DNA of 64,000 nucleotides from Acidobacteria bacterium SCN 69-37 (lineage in GTDB: Bacteria; Acidobacteriota; Vicinamibacteria; Vicinamibacterales; SCN-69-37). How positions within the stretch are numbered: the first letter of the stretch is position 1; each line of letters starts with the position of its first letter. Positions 44,282 to 52,994 of this stretch are shown here, piece by piece. The notes under the pieces were generated by a model that was not told the DNA's origin, searched no databases, and was given only the letters and a program-made list of their open reading frames with translations. Location of the stretch: contig MEDJ01000021.1 of the NCBI GenBank assembly GCA_001724025.1, positions 1-64,000 of the forward strand, read 5' to 3'. The translations under genes and the position numbers were made by a program.

Positions 44282-44415
44282 CCCCCGAGGCTGAAGCCTC
44301 GGGGCTCCGGATGTCGGATGAGGCGACGTGAGCCCGTCGGAGCCCTGGGGCTTCAGCCCCAGGGGGCGCGTCGGTGTGCCCGTCCCATCCCCGAGGCTGA
44401 AGCCTCGGGGCTCCG
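44282..44415. repeat. Cluster of three palindromic repeats (+, -, +), core CCCCGAGGCTGAAGCCTCGGGGCTCCGG
   Basis: Copies at 44283-44310 and 44389-44415 identical over about 27 nt; inverted copy at 44338-44364. Confidence 0.85.
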
Positions 44416-44430
44416 GATGGCCTCCCGGCC

Positions 44431-45108
44431 TTACACGAGGATCACGTGCACCTCGCCCGGCCCGTGGACCCCGCGGCTGAGGGTGTGCTCGATGTCGGCG
44501 GTGCGGCTCGGGCCGGTGATGCAGATCAGGTTGGAGCCGGCCTCGGCCAGGTCCGGCCGGGTCAGCAGCAGATCGGGCAACGAGCGCACCAGGCGCGTGC
44601 GCTCCACGAGCGCGACGTGAATCGGCGGCAGCAGCGACGCCAGCCGCCCGCGGCCCGGTCCCGACACCAGGACGAGCGAGCCGGTTTCGGCCAGCATCGC
44701 GTCGGCACCCGTCACGCCGACGGTAGCCGTCGCGAGGGCGTCGCGAGCCGGTCCGGGACCGGCGTCGGCCTCCTGCCGGCTGATGACGAACCCGCGCGCG
44801 ACGAGCGCGTTGGCCACGCCGGGCACCGGCAGGTGGGCATCGTCCCAGAGCAGGGCGTGCCGGGACGCGGTGTCGCCCGCGATGTCGGCGATGAGCGCGG
44901 CCACGTGGTCGGCATCGATCGCCGGCGGGACGTGGACCGCCCCGCCGACCGTCTCCAGTTCCGTCGTGAAACGCGCGAGCAGATCGGCCGGCTCGGCGTC
45001 GGTCCGGTGATAGCCGCCAGGGGCATCGGGCGTGGCACCGGGCAGGACCGCGGTCTTCAGCGCGGTCCGCAGGATGTCGCGCATCTGCTGGCGGGCCTCG
45101 GGGGACAT
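44431..45108 (-). CDS. lutC: LutC/YkgG family lactate utilization protein
   Basis: VTGADAMLAETGSLVLVSGPGRGRLASLLPPIHVALVERTRLVRSLPDLL..SNLICITGPSRTADIEHTLSRGVHGPGEVHVILV. Confidence 0.92.
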   Translation of the reverse strand: MSPEARQQMRDILRTALKTAVLPGATPDAPGGYHRTDAEPADLLARFTTELETVGGAVHVPPAIDADHVAALIADIAGDTASRHALLWDDAHLPVPGVANALVARGFVISRQEADAGPGPARDALATATVGVTGADAMLAETGSLVLVSGPGRGRLASLLPPIHVALVERTRLVRSLPDLLLTRPDLAEAGSNLICITGPSRTADIEHTLSRGVHGPGEVHVILV

Positions 45109-46544
45109 CACGACTGCGGCCCCCCCGGCTTGCCGGTCTGACGTTTCTTCCAGCGGTCCTGGAAGGAATCCCCGGCCATCACGGGGAAGTCGCGCGACGC
45201 CGTCCAGCCGGCCAGCGGGCCCGGCAGGCGGCGGATCCAGCCACGCGAGGCGAGCAGGCGTGTGCCGAACGCCGCGGCCCGGCCCGCCGCGCCAAACAGC
45301 CACGGCCGCGCGGCCACGCGCCGGAACATCGCCAGCCCCTGCCCGATCCACGACGGGGCCCGTCCCTCGTCGACGCCCTTCGCGCGCAGCGTCAGCAACA
45401 TGCGCGGGATGTCGATGCGCACGGGACACACCTCGCGGCACGCGCCGCAGAGGCTGCTGGCGTGCGGCAGATCCGTCCACTCGTCCTGCCCCCACAGCGC
45501 CGGCGTGAGCACGGCGCCGACCGGACCCGGGTAGACGCTGCCGTACGCGTGCCCGCCAATCTGCTGATAGACGGGGCAGACGTTGAGACACGCGCCGCAG
45601 CGGATGCAGTAGAGGATCTCGGCCTCGGTGCTGCCGAGCACCGTCGACCGGCCGTTGTCGACGAGCACGACGTGCAGTTCTTCCGGCCCGTCGAACTCGT
45701 CCGGCCGCCGGGGCCCGGTGAGCAGGTTCGTGTAGACGGTCAGGTTCTGGCCCGTGGCGCTGCGCGCGAGCACCTGGAGTACGGTGCCGAGCGACGGAAT
45801 GTCCGGCACCAGCCGTTCGATGCCCATCATCGCCACGTGCACGCGCGGCAGCGTCGTCACCAGGCGGCCGTTGCCCTCGTTGGTGCAGATGCAGAGCGTG
45901 CCCGTACCCGCCACGCCGAAGTTCACGCCGCTGATGCCGAGATCGGCCGAGAGGAACTCCGGCCGCAGCCGTGCGCGTGCGAGCTTCGTCATCGCCGGCA
46001 CGTCGGCCACCTCCTCGTCGGTGGCCCCGAGCGTGCGGCGGAACAGGTCGGCCACGTCACTGGCCGACTTGTGGATGATCGGCATGATCACGTGCGACGG
46101 GTGATCCTGCGCGAGCTGTACGACCCACTCGCCGAGGTCCGTCTCCACGACCTGCAGACCCGCGCGTTCGAGGTGATCGTTGAGGTGGATCTCCTCGCTG
46201 ATCATCGACTTCGACTTGACGGCCTTCGTCAGGCCCCGGGCCCTGGCCAGGTCCGTGACGTAGGTGACCGCGTCCTCGGCCGTGCGCGCGTAGTGCACGT
46301 GCCCTCCGCGCGCCTCGACGTTGGTGACGAACTCGTCGAGATAGCGATCGAGGTGGGCCAGCGTGTGGGCACGGATGCGGCGCGCGTGATCGCGCCAGTC
46401 GTCGGACGCCGGCAGCCGCTCGAGACCGGCCGTCCGGCTGTCGAGGACCCGCGCGGTCACCCGGCGCAGCGTCTGGTTCAGGTGCGCGTCGGCCAGCGCC
46501 GCTTCGGTGCGCTGATGAAACGGCTGCGGGGCAGGCGTGGTCAC
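45108..46544 (-). CDS. lutB: LutB/YkgF family lactate utilization iron-sulfur protein
   Basis: KSKSMISEEIHLNDHLERAGLQVVETDLGEWVVQL..HPSHVIMPIIHKSASDVADLF..ILYCIRCGACLNVCPVYQQIGGHAYGSVYPGPVGAVLTP..CGACREVCPVRIDIPRMLL; GTG start overlapping lutA stop. Confidence 0.94.
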   Translation of the reverse strand: MTTPAPQPFHQRTEAALADAHLNQTLRRVTARVLDSRTAGLERLPASDDWRDHARRIRAHTLAHLDRYLDEFVTNVEARGGHVHYARTAEDAVTYVTDLARARGLTKAVKSKSMISEEIHLNDHLERAGLQVVETDLGEWVVQLAQDHPSHVIMPIIHKSASDVADLFRRTLGATDEEVADVPAMTKLARARLRPEFLSADLGISGVNFGVAGTGTLCICTNEGNGRLVTTLPRVHVAMMGIERLVPDIPSLGTVLQVLARSATGQNLTVYTNLLTGPRRPDEFDGPEELHVVLVDNGRSTVLGSTEAEILYCIRCGACLNVCPVYQQIGGHAYGSVYPGPVGAVLTPALWGQDEWTDLPHASSLCGACREVCPVRIDIPRMLLTLRAKGVDEGRAPSWIGQGLAMFRRVAARPWLFGAAGRAAAFGTRLLASRGWIRRLPGPLAGWTASRDFPVMAGDSFQDRWKKRQTGKPGGPQS

Positions 46545-47284
46545 GACGGGTCTCCCGGATCGAGCAGGTCGGCCACGTGCCGGACCGTCACCGGACTGCC
46601 GCGCCGGTGCAGGCCGCCGGCCATGTGCATGGCGCAGCTGACGTCGGTCACCGCGATTGTCGACGCCCCGCAGCGCTCGATGCAGTCGAGCTTGCGCGCG
46701 AGCATCGCCGACGAGATGTCGGACATCTTCACGGCGAACAGGCCGCCGAACCCGCAGCAGACGTCGTGTTCGGGCAGCGGCACGCGCGTCAGGCCGTCCA
46801 CGTGATCGATCAGCGTCGTCGGCTGATCGCGGATGCCGAGGCCGCGCAGGCCGTGGCAGCACGCGTGATACGCGACGGTCCCCTCGCCGGTGCGGCCCAG
46901 ATCCGTGACGCCGAGCTGCTCGACGAGGAACTGCGTGAACTCGAACGTCCGCGCCGCCAGGTCACGCGCGCGCGTCGCATAGACCGGGTCGTCGGCCAGC
47001 AGCGCGGCGTACTGGTGAATCACCATGTCCCCGCACGAACCCGACGGAATGACGACAGGCGCCGGGCTGGCGCTGAACACGTCGACCGTGTGCCGCGCCA
47101 GGGCCCGGGCATCGTCGCGGAAGCCGGCGTTGAAGGCCGGCTGTCCGCAGCAGGTCTGGGCGGCGGGACAGTCGACAGCAACCCCCAGCTTTTCGAGGAT
47201 GCGGACCACGGCCATCCCGGTCTCCGGGAAGAGACGATCGACCAGGCACGTGACGAGCAGTTGAACGCGGGCGATGCGGGGCAT
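46541..47284 (-). CDS. lutA: LutA/YkgE family (Fe-S)-binding protein
   Basis: LLVTCLVDRLFPETGMAVVRILEKLGVAVDCPAAQTCCGQPAFNAG..VAYHACCHGLRGLGI..DVCCGFGGLFAVKMSDIS. Confidence 0.93.
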   Translation of the reverse strand: MPRIARVQLLVTCLVDRLFPETGMAVVRILEKLGVAVDCPAAQTCCGQPAFNAGFRDDARALARHTVDVFSASPAPVVIPSGSCGDMVIHQYAALLADDPVYATRARDLAARTFEFTQFLVEQLGVTDLGRTGEGTVAYHACCHGLRGLGIRDQPTTLIDHVDGLTRVPLPEHDVCCGFGGLFAVKMSDISSAMLARKLDCIERCGASTIAVTDVSCAMHMAGGLHRRGSPVTVRHVADLLDPGDPS

Positions 47285-47348
47285 GGGATGACTCGGATCC
47301 TAGCAGCCCGCGCCCGTGAAGGGGGGATGGGAGGCTGGATGGGGCAGT

Positions 47349-47365
47349 GTTTCGCCTGCCGAAAC
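47349..47365. promoter_or_regulatory. Candidate operator GTTTCG-CCTGC-CGAAAC in divergent lutA/regulator intergenic region
   Basis: Perfect 17-bp palindrome 65 bp upstream of lutA start and about 160 bp upstream of the regulator start. Confidence 0.65.
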
Positions 47366-47523
47366 GCCGAGAATCGGAAAACCCATGGAAACAGGCCTGA
47401 ATTCGTCTTCGAGATCCCTCGGCGTGAAGCGGCGTGTCGCACCGTGCTACATTCCGCGCACCCCAGCAGGCAGAGGGATCCGGTCGCGATGGGCGCCGCC
47501 GGGTCGGAAAGCCGTATAGACGT

Positions 47524-48660
47524 ATGTCCAAGACCAGCCGTCCGTCCTATGTGATTCAGTCGGTGGTGCACGCGTCGGACGTGCTGCGGGCGTTCCGATC
47601 GCGCGGCGAGGCGCTGCGGCTCCGCGACATCGTGGAGCGCACCGGGTTCAACAAGGGGCTGTGCTTTCGCCTGCTGCACACCCTGCGGCACTGCGGGCTC
47701 GTGGAGAAGGTGGACGAGACCCGGTACCGCCTCACGTCCGAGATGCACCGCCGCAAGCGCTACCGCATCGGGTACGCGGCGCTCGGCCACGACAGTTCGT
47801 TCCAGCGGGCCGTCCAGGAGAGCCTCGTGTGGACGGCGAAGAACGAGGACATCGAACTGCTGGTGCTCGACAACCGGCGCAGTGCGAAGACCGCGCTGCG
47901 CAATGCCGATCACCTGATCCGGGAAAAGGTCGATCTGGCCATCGAATACCAGATCGACGAGGCGGCGGCCGCCGCGATCTCCGCGCGGTACGTGCAGGCC
48001 GGCATCCCGTTCATCGCCGTCCACGTGCCGCATCCGGGCGCGACCTACTACGGCGCGAACAACTACCAGGCCGGATTGCTGGCGGGCCACTACCTGGGGC
48101 GATGGGCGAAGAGCCGGTGGAACGGCCAGGTCGACGAGGTGCTGCTCATCGAGGCCGCGCGGGCCGGATCGCTCGTGCACGGCCGGCTCGACGGTGTGCT
48201 GGCCGGGCTGCGCGAGAGCCTGCGCGAGGTGATGACGACCTGCCCGGTGGTGAGCCTGGACGGCGACGGCGAGTTCAACAGGACGCTCGAGCGCGTGCGC
48301 CAGCACCTGCGCCGGTCCGATCGGAAGCGCGTACTCGTGGGCGCGATGAACGACTCGAGCGCGCTCGGCGCCACGCGCGCGTTCCAGGAATCGGGGCGCG
48401 CGGCCACCTGCGCCATCGTCGGGCAGAACGCCGAACCCGACGCGCGCGCCGAACTGCGCCAGTCGCGGACGCCGCTCATCGGATCGGTCGCGTATTTCCC
48501 CGAGCGGTACGGCGAAGAATTGATCGCCCTGGCGCTCGACGTGCTGGGGCAGCGGCCCACACCCCCGGCCAAGTTCGTGCGGCACCAGGTCATCACGGCC
48601 GGCAACCTGCACCACTTCTATCCGAACGACGCGCTGATGACGTCGGCCGCTGCCCTCTGA
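47524..48660 (+). CDS. Transcriptional regulator: IclR-type HTH fused to periplasmic-binding (LacI/PBP1-like) sensor domain
   Basis: VIQSVVHASDVLRAFRSRGEALRLRDIVERTGFNKGLCFRLLHTLRHCGLVEKVDETRYRLT (IclR wHTH) followed by DIELLVLDNRRSAKTALRNADHLIREKVDLAIEYQIDEAAAAAISARYVQAGIPFIAVHVPHPGATYYGANNYQAGLLAGHYL (PBP fold). Confidence 0.88.
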   Translation: MSKTSRPSYVIQSVVHASDVLRAFRSRGEALRLRDIVERTGFNKGLCFRLLHTLRHCGLVEKVDETRYRLTSEMHRRKRYRIGYAALGHDSSFQRAVQESLVWTAKNEDIELLVLDNRRSAKTALRNADHLIREKVDLAIEYQIDEAAAAAISARYVQAGIPFIAVHVPHPGATYYGANNYQAGLLAGHYLGRWAKSRWNGQVDEVLLIEAARAGSLVHGRLDGVLAGLRESLREVMTTCPVVSLDGDGEFNRTLERVRQHLRRSDRKRVLVGAMNDSSALGATRAFQESGRAATCAIVGQNAEPDARAELRQSRTPLIGSVAYFPERYGEELIALALDVLGQRPTPPAKFVRHQVITAGNLHHFYPNDALMTSAAAL

Positions 48661-48670
48661 ACGCGCAGGC

Positions 48671-48687
48671 GTTTCGCTGCGCGAACC
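48671..48687. promoter_or_regulatory. Candidate operator GTTTCG-CTGCG-CGAACC (one mismatch)
   Basis: In the intergenic region upstream of TonB receptor 48938, 11 bp after the regulator stop. Confidence 0.5.
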
Positions 48688-48937
48688 ACGCCGCAGGTCC
48701 GCGCGGCGTGGCCGCGGCGCCGCACGCGCCCGTGTAACCGGTATTCCCGCCAGTTTTCCCGTTGTCCGCCCCGACGCCACAGGTTTTGCTGCTGTAAACG
48801 TCGTCTCCGGCCATGGCCGGCTGTTGCGACAGACGTGCACCGGCCCCACACTGCGCCCATCGCACAACCGAAGACCGCCGGCACACCTGCACGTTTCCGG
48901 CGGTGTCGTCTCGTGAAGTGGGCTCCAGGAGGATTCT

Positions 48938-51900
48938 GTGAGAACTCGATTCAGGACGTGGCAAGGTCTGGCGTGTTTGCTGGTGCTGGTGTTGGCCGGT
49001 GGAGGGGGATTTCCATCGGTCGCAGCGGCGCAAACACTGACCGGTCAGATCGGCGGGACCGTCGTTGACGATCAGGGGGCGGCCGTTCCGGGCGCCACCG
49101 TGACCGCCGTGAATACGTCGACGCGCGCGAGCCGCGACGCGACGACAGATGCGCAGGGTGCATTCGTCATTACGGGCATCCTGGCGGGAACCTATGACCT
49201 CCGCGTGAGCCTGACCGGCTTCGCACCCTACGAGCAGACCGGCATTCCCGTGTCGGCCACCGAACGTGCGGCGCTGCCGACCATCCGGTTGACGGTCGGC
49301 GGCCTGGCGGAGACGGTGTCGGTGACCGCCGACGCCGCCCGGATCCAGACCCAGTCGGGCGAACGGTCGGCGACCATCAACGCCGACCAGATCCAGGACA
49401 TCGGGCTCAAGGGCCGCGACTTCATGGGCACGCTCCAGCTGCTGCCCGGCGTCATCGATACGCGCAACCGCGAGGCCCCAGGCTGGGGATCGGTCGGCAA
49501 CATGACCATCAACGGCCAGAGCTCGTTCAACTTCTCGTACGACGGCATCGTGTCGAAGGACACCGGATCGAACTCCGGCAATTACGCGGCCCCGGCGCTC
49601 GATTCGATCGCGGAAGTGAAGGTGCAGACGTCGAACTTCCAGGCCGAGTACGGCCGCAGCTCTGGCGCCAGTATCACCGTGGTCACCAAGAGCGGCAGCA
49701 GCCAGTTCCACGGCAGCGGCGCGTACTACAAGCGCCACGAAGGGCTCAACGCGAACACCTGGGAACGCGAGCGCCAGTGCAAGGCGGGCCAGCAGGCAAG
49801 CTGCGCGACACCGAGGTACCGATACGACAACATCGCGTGGACGATTGGCGGACCGGTGCTCCTGCCCGGCACTTCGTTCAACTCGAACCGCGACAAGCTG
49901 TTCTTCTTCTTTTCTCAGGACCTGCTGCCGCGCACCGATCCGGGGAATCTCCAGTTCGGACACATGCCGACCGCGGCCGAGCGCGCGGGAGACTTCTCGC
50001 AGACGGTCAACTCGTCGGGCCAGTTGCGGTACATCCGCGACCCGCTCTCGAACCTGCCGTGCAACGTGAACTCCGGCGGCGCGGGGTGCTTCCCGGGCAA
50101 CATCATCCCGGCTGACCGCATCAACCCGATCGGGCAGATGATGCTGAACCTGCTGCCACTGCCCAACGCGGATGATCCGACAGGCAACCGCGCGTACAAC
50201 TACACCTACCAGAACTATCTCGAGAAGCCGAAGCACGACAACGTGGCGCGCATCGACTGGAACGCCGCACCCGGTTCGACCTACTACACCCGGTTCGGGT
50301 TCTCGAACGAGGTCAACTCGCGCGGTGCCAATGCGTTTCTCGGCGCGGGCACCGGCAACGGCGGCAACGTCGGCTGGCCGCAGTTCGAAACGTCGTACGG
50401 CATCAAGACGTTCAGCTGGGTGAACACGTTCCTGCGCACGATCAACCCGACCACGGTGGCCGAGGTGACCATTGGGATGAACTGGGCGAAGCAGTACGTC
50501 GAGATGGTCAGCGACGAGTCGTACCGCCGGAACGACAGGCGCGCGGTGCTCGACAGCCTGCCGCAGTTCTTCCCCGAGGCCAACCCGCAGTACCTGATCC
50601 CGAACATGTCCTGGGCCGGGACCAACGCGTTGACCGACACGCGCGGCATCGCGATTTCCAACAGGTTCCCGTTCAATGCCAAGAACATCATCTGGAACTA
50701 CAACGCCAGCCTGACGAAGATCGCGGGCAGTCACAACCTGAAGGCCGGCGTGTTCATCGAGCGAACGGCGCGTCCGGCGCCGCGCGCGTCGACGTTCCAG
50801 GGGAGCTACAACTTCAACGGCAATGTCAGCAATCCGTTCGACACGAACCTCGGCTGGGCCAACGGCCTGCTCGGGTACATCAACAACTACACCGAGTCGA
50901 CGGCCAAGCCGTTCGCCGAAGGCCGCTACAACCAGACAGAGGCATTCGTTCAGGACAACTGGCGCGTCCGTCGCAACTTCACGCTCGACTACGGCGTACG
51001 CTTCTACTACATGGGCCCGACGTTCGTGGCCGATCAGGAGGTGGCGTTCTTCAATCCCGGCGATTGGAGCAGCACTTCGGCGCCGCTGCTCTTCCAGCCG
51101 GTCTGTTCGAACGGAGCCGCAAACTGTTCGGGCGCCTTGCGTGTGGCGCGCAACCCGCTGACGGGTGAAGTAGTGAACAACACCTTCATCGGCAAGCTCG
51201 TGCCGGGCAGTGGCGAGTTCACCAATGGCATGAACGTCGCGCGTCAGACGGTCTACGAGCCCACCGGCATCCTGTTCGCGCCGCGTGTCGGGTTCGCGTG
51301 GGACGTGACGGGAGACGGCCGTACGGCCATCCGCGGCGGCGCCGGTATCTTCTACGACCGGTACAGCGACGACATCATCCTGTCGCTCGTGGAACAGCCG
51401 CCGCTGATGGACACACGGCAGACCGACTTCACGACCATCCCGACGCTGCTCCAGTCGCAGCTCATCCAGAGCCCGCGCGGTGTCGAGGCGTTCGACGAGT
51501 TCAAGGTGCCGACCGTCTACAACTGGAGTTTCGGCGTGCAGCGCCAGTTGCCGTGGCAGATCGTGGCCGATGTGGCCTATGTCGGGAACGCCAACCGCAA
51601 CAACCCGACACAGATGCCGATCAACAGCTTCGCCTACGGCACGACTCGGACCGACCTCAATCCACAGAACATCGATGCGACGAATGGCACTCAATCGATG
51701 CCTGCAGACTATCTGCGGCCGTATCGCGGCTTCGGCGGCATCAACCTGCGCCAGTGGAACGGGTACGCGAACTATCACTCGATTCAGGTGTCGGTGAATC
51801 GCCGGCTCTCGAACGGCTTCGCGTGGGGGCTGTCCTACACCGGATCGCGTCGCTTCAGCCGGGGCGCCGTGAATCCGTTCTTCAGCGAGGCGCAGGACGA

Positions 51901-52531
51901 AGCTCGCAACTACAGCAAGAACGGGAGCCGGCCGCACGTCTGGAACATCAACTACAACTACATCGTGCCCGACGCCAGCCAACTGTGGGACAACCTGCTG
52001 GTGCGCGGCGTCCTCGACGGCTGGCAGGTATCAGGACAGACGCAGATCTTCTCGGGCACCTGGACGACGTTCTCCTACGGCTTCACGGGAGCGCCGTTCA
52101 GCGACATGACGGGCGGGGGTGTGGCCAATACCTCCCGCGTGGCGCTCGTCTGCGATCCGACGTTGCCGCGCGGCGAGCGGACTCTGGAACGTCAGTTCCG
52201 GACCGAGTGCGTCCAGATGCCCGGGCCAACGACCGATCCGAACGACATCTACTATCTGGGCACCGACAACAATGCCCAGTGGTTGAACGCGGGCTACGTC
52301 AATCACGACCTGACGTTGTTCAAGAATTTCCGGATGAGCGGTAGTCGTAACCTGCAGGTCCGCGTCGAGTTCTACAACCTCTTGAATTCGAACCAGTTCA
52401 CGAGCATCGACACCAGTGCGCAGTTCAATTTCGCCACTGGCGCGCAGACCGACGGCAACTTTGGCACCGTGACCGGCACGCGCGCGGCGTCGGCGCGGGT
52501 CATCCAACTCGGCCTGCGGTTCACGTTCTGA
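48938..52531 (+). CDS. TonB-dependent receptor with N-terminal carboxypeptidase regulatory-like domain
   Basis: LTGQIGGTVVDDQGAAVPGATVTAVNTSTRASRDATTDAQGAFVITGILAGTYDLRVSLTGFAPYEQTG; SSFNFSYDGIVSKDTGSNSGNYAAPALDSIAEVKVQTSNFQAEYGRSSGASITVVTKSG; ends RVIQLGLRFTF. Confidence 0.94.
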   Translation: MRTRFRTWQGLACLLVLVLAGGGGFPSVAAAQTLTGQIGGTVVDDQGAAVPGATVTAVNTSTRASRDATTDAQGAFVITGILAGTYDLRVSLTGFAPYEQTGIPVSATERAALPTIRLTVGGLAETVSVTADAARIQTQSGERSATINADQIQDIGLKGRDFMGTLQLLPGVIDTRNREAPGWGSVGNMTINGQSSFNFSYDGIVSKDTGSNSGNYAAPALDSIAEVKVQTSNFQAEYGRSSGASITVVTKSGSSQFHGSGAYYKRHEGLNANTWERERQCKAGQQASCATPRYRYDNIAWTIGGPVLLPGTSFNSNRDKLFFFFSQDLLPRTDPGNLQFGHMPTAAERAGDFSQTVNSSGQLRYIRDPLSNLPCNVNSGGAGCFPGNIIPADRINPIGQMMLNLLPLPNADDPTGNRAYNYTYQNYLEKPKHDNVARIDWNAAPGSTYYTRFGFSNEVNSRGANAFLGAGTGNGGNVGWPQFETSYGIKTFSWVNTFLRTINPTTVAEVTIGMNWAKQYVEMVSDESYRRNDRRAVLDSLPQFFPEANPQYLIPNMSWAGTNALTDTRGIAISNRFPFNAKNIIWNYNASLTKIAGSHNLKAGVFIERTARPAPRASTFQGSYNFNGNVSNPFDTNLGWANGLLGYINNYTESTAKPFAEGRYNQTEAFVQDNWRVRRNFTLDYGVRFYYMGPTFVADQEVAFFNPGDWSSTSAPLLFQPVCSNGAANCSGALRVARNPLTGEVVNNTFIGKLVPGSGEFTNGMNVARQTVYEPTGILFAPRVGFAWDVTGDGRTAIRGGAGIFYDRYSDDIILSLVEQPPLMDTRQTDFTTIPTLLQSQLIQSPRGVEAFDEFKVPTVYNWSFGVQRQLPWQIVADVAYVGNANRNNPTQMPINSFAYGTTRTDLNPQNIDATNGTQSMPADYLRPYRGFGGINLRQWNGYANYHSIQVSVNRRLSNGFAWGLSYTGSRRFSRGAVNPFFSEAQDEARNYSKNGSRPHVWNINYNYIVPDASQLWDNLLVRGVLDGWQVSGQTQIFSGTWTTFSYGFTGAPFSDMTGGGVANTSRVALVCDPTLPRGERTLERQFRTECVQMPGPTTDPNDIYYLGTDNNAQWLNAGYVNHDLTLFKNFRMSGSRNLQVRVEFYNLLNSNQFTSIDTSAQFNFATGAQTDGNFGTVTGTRAASARVIQLGLRFTF

Positions 52532-52594
52532 CACACATCCCGTCGTGGCGGCGTGCGGATCACGTCGCCACGACAGGACACAGTCTTCGGCGCC

Positions 52595-52616
52595 CCCCGG
52601 GGCTTCGGCCCCGGGG
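52595..52616. terminator. Hairpin CCCCGGGGC-TTCG-GCCCCGGGG (UUCG tetraloop)
   Basis: Perfect 9-bp stem 64 bp downstream of TonB receptor stop; sequence related to the palindromic repeat family. Confidence 0.65.
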
Positions 52617-52982
52617 ACGCGGACACGACTCCGGACCGATCGCATCATCTGCCGCTGGCGGAACTCCGATGACTCGGCTCTCGCCGGCAGCCTCTCATCC
52701 GCGACGGACACCGTGCCACTTGCAGCCTCGCCCCTGACGCCCCGCCGGTCTACAGAGCAAAACAAATCGCAGGCGAAGAAGCGCGGACATCGGGCGCGTG
52801 GGCTGGAAACGCGGTTGTGATACCGGTCCCATCGACTGTTCATTGTTTTGCTTGGCGGAACGATCGGCCGGGATCCCAGGCCGCGTCGCATTCTCCCGGC
52901 CGCCGGGCGACAATATCGCCCTCGACTCATTCGTCGTTTCGATCTGGCCCGTGTCAGCCGTCGGGACGACCGCGGTGTCTGT

Positions 52983-52992
52983 GGGGGGGGGG
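52983..52992. repeat. G10 homopolymer immediately upstream of regulator start
   Basis: GTGGGGGGGGGGCCGTGACC: ten consecutive G, 2 bp before the GTG at 52995. Confidence 0.9.
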
Positions 52993-52994
52993 CC

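Noticed and set aside
52756-52852. 10-bp inverted repeat AGCAAAACAA / TTGTTTTGCT separated by 77 bp upstream of regulator 52995
   Set aside because: Possible looping operator, but short and low complexity; insufficient support.
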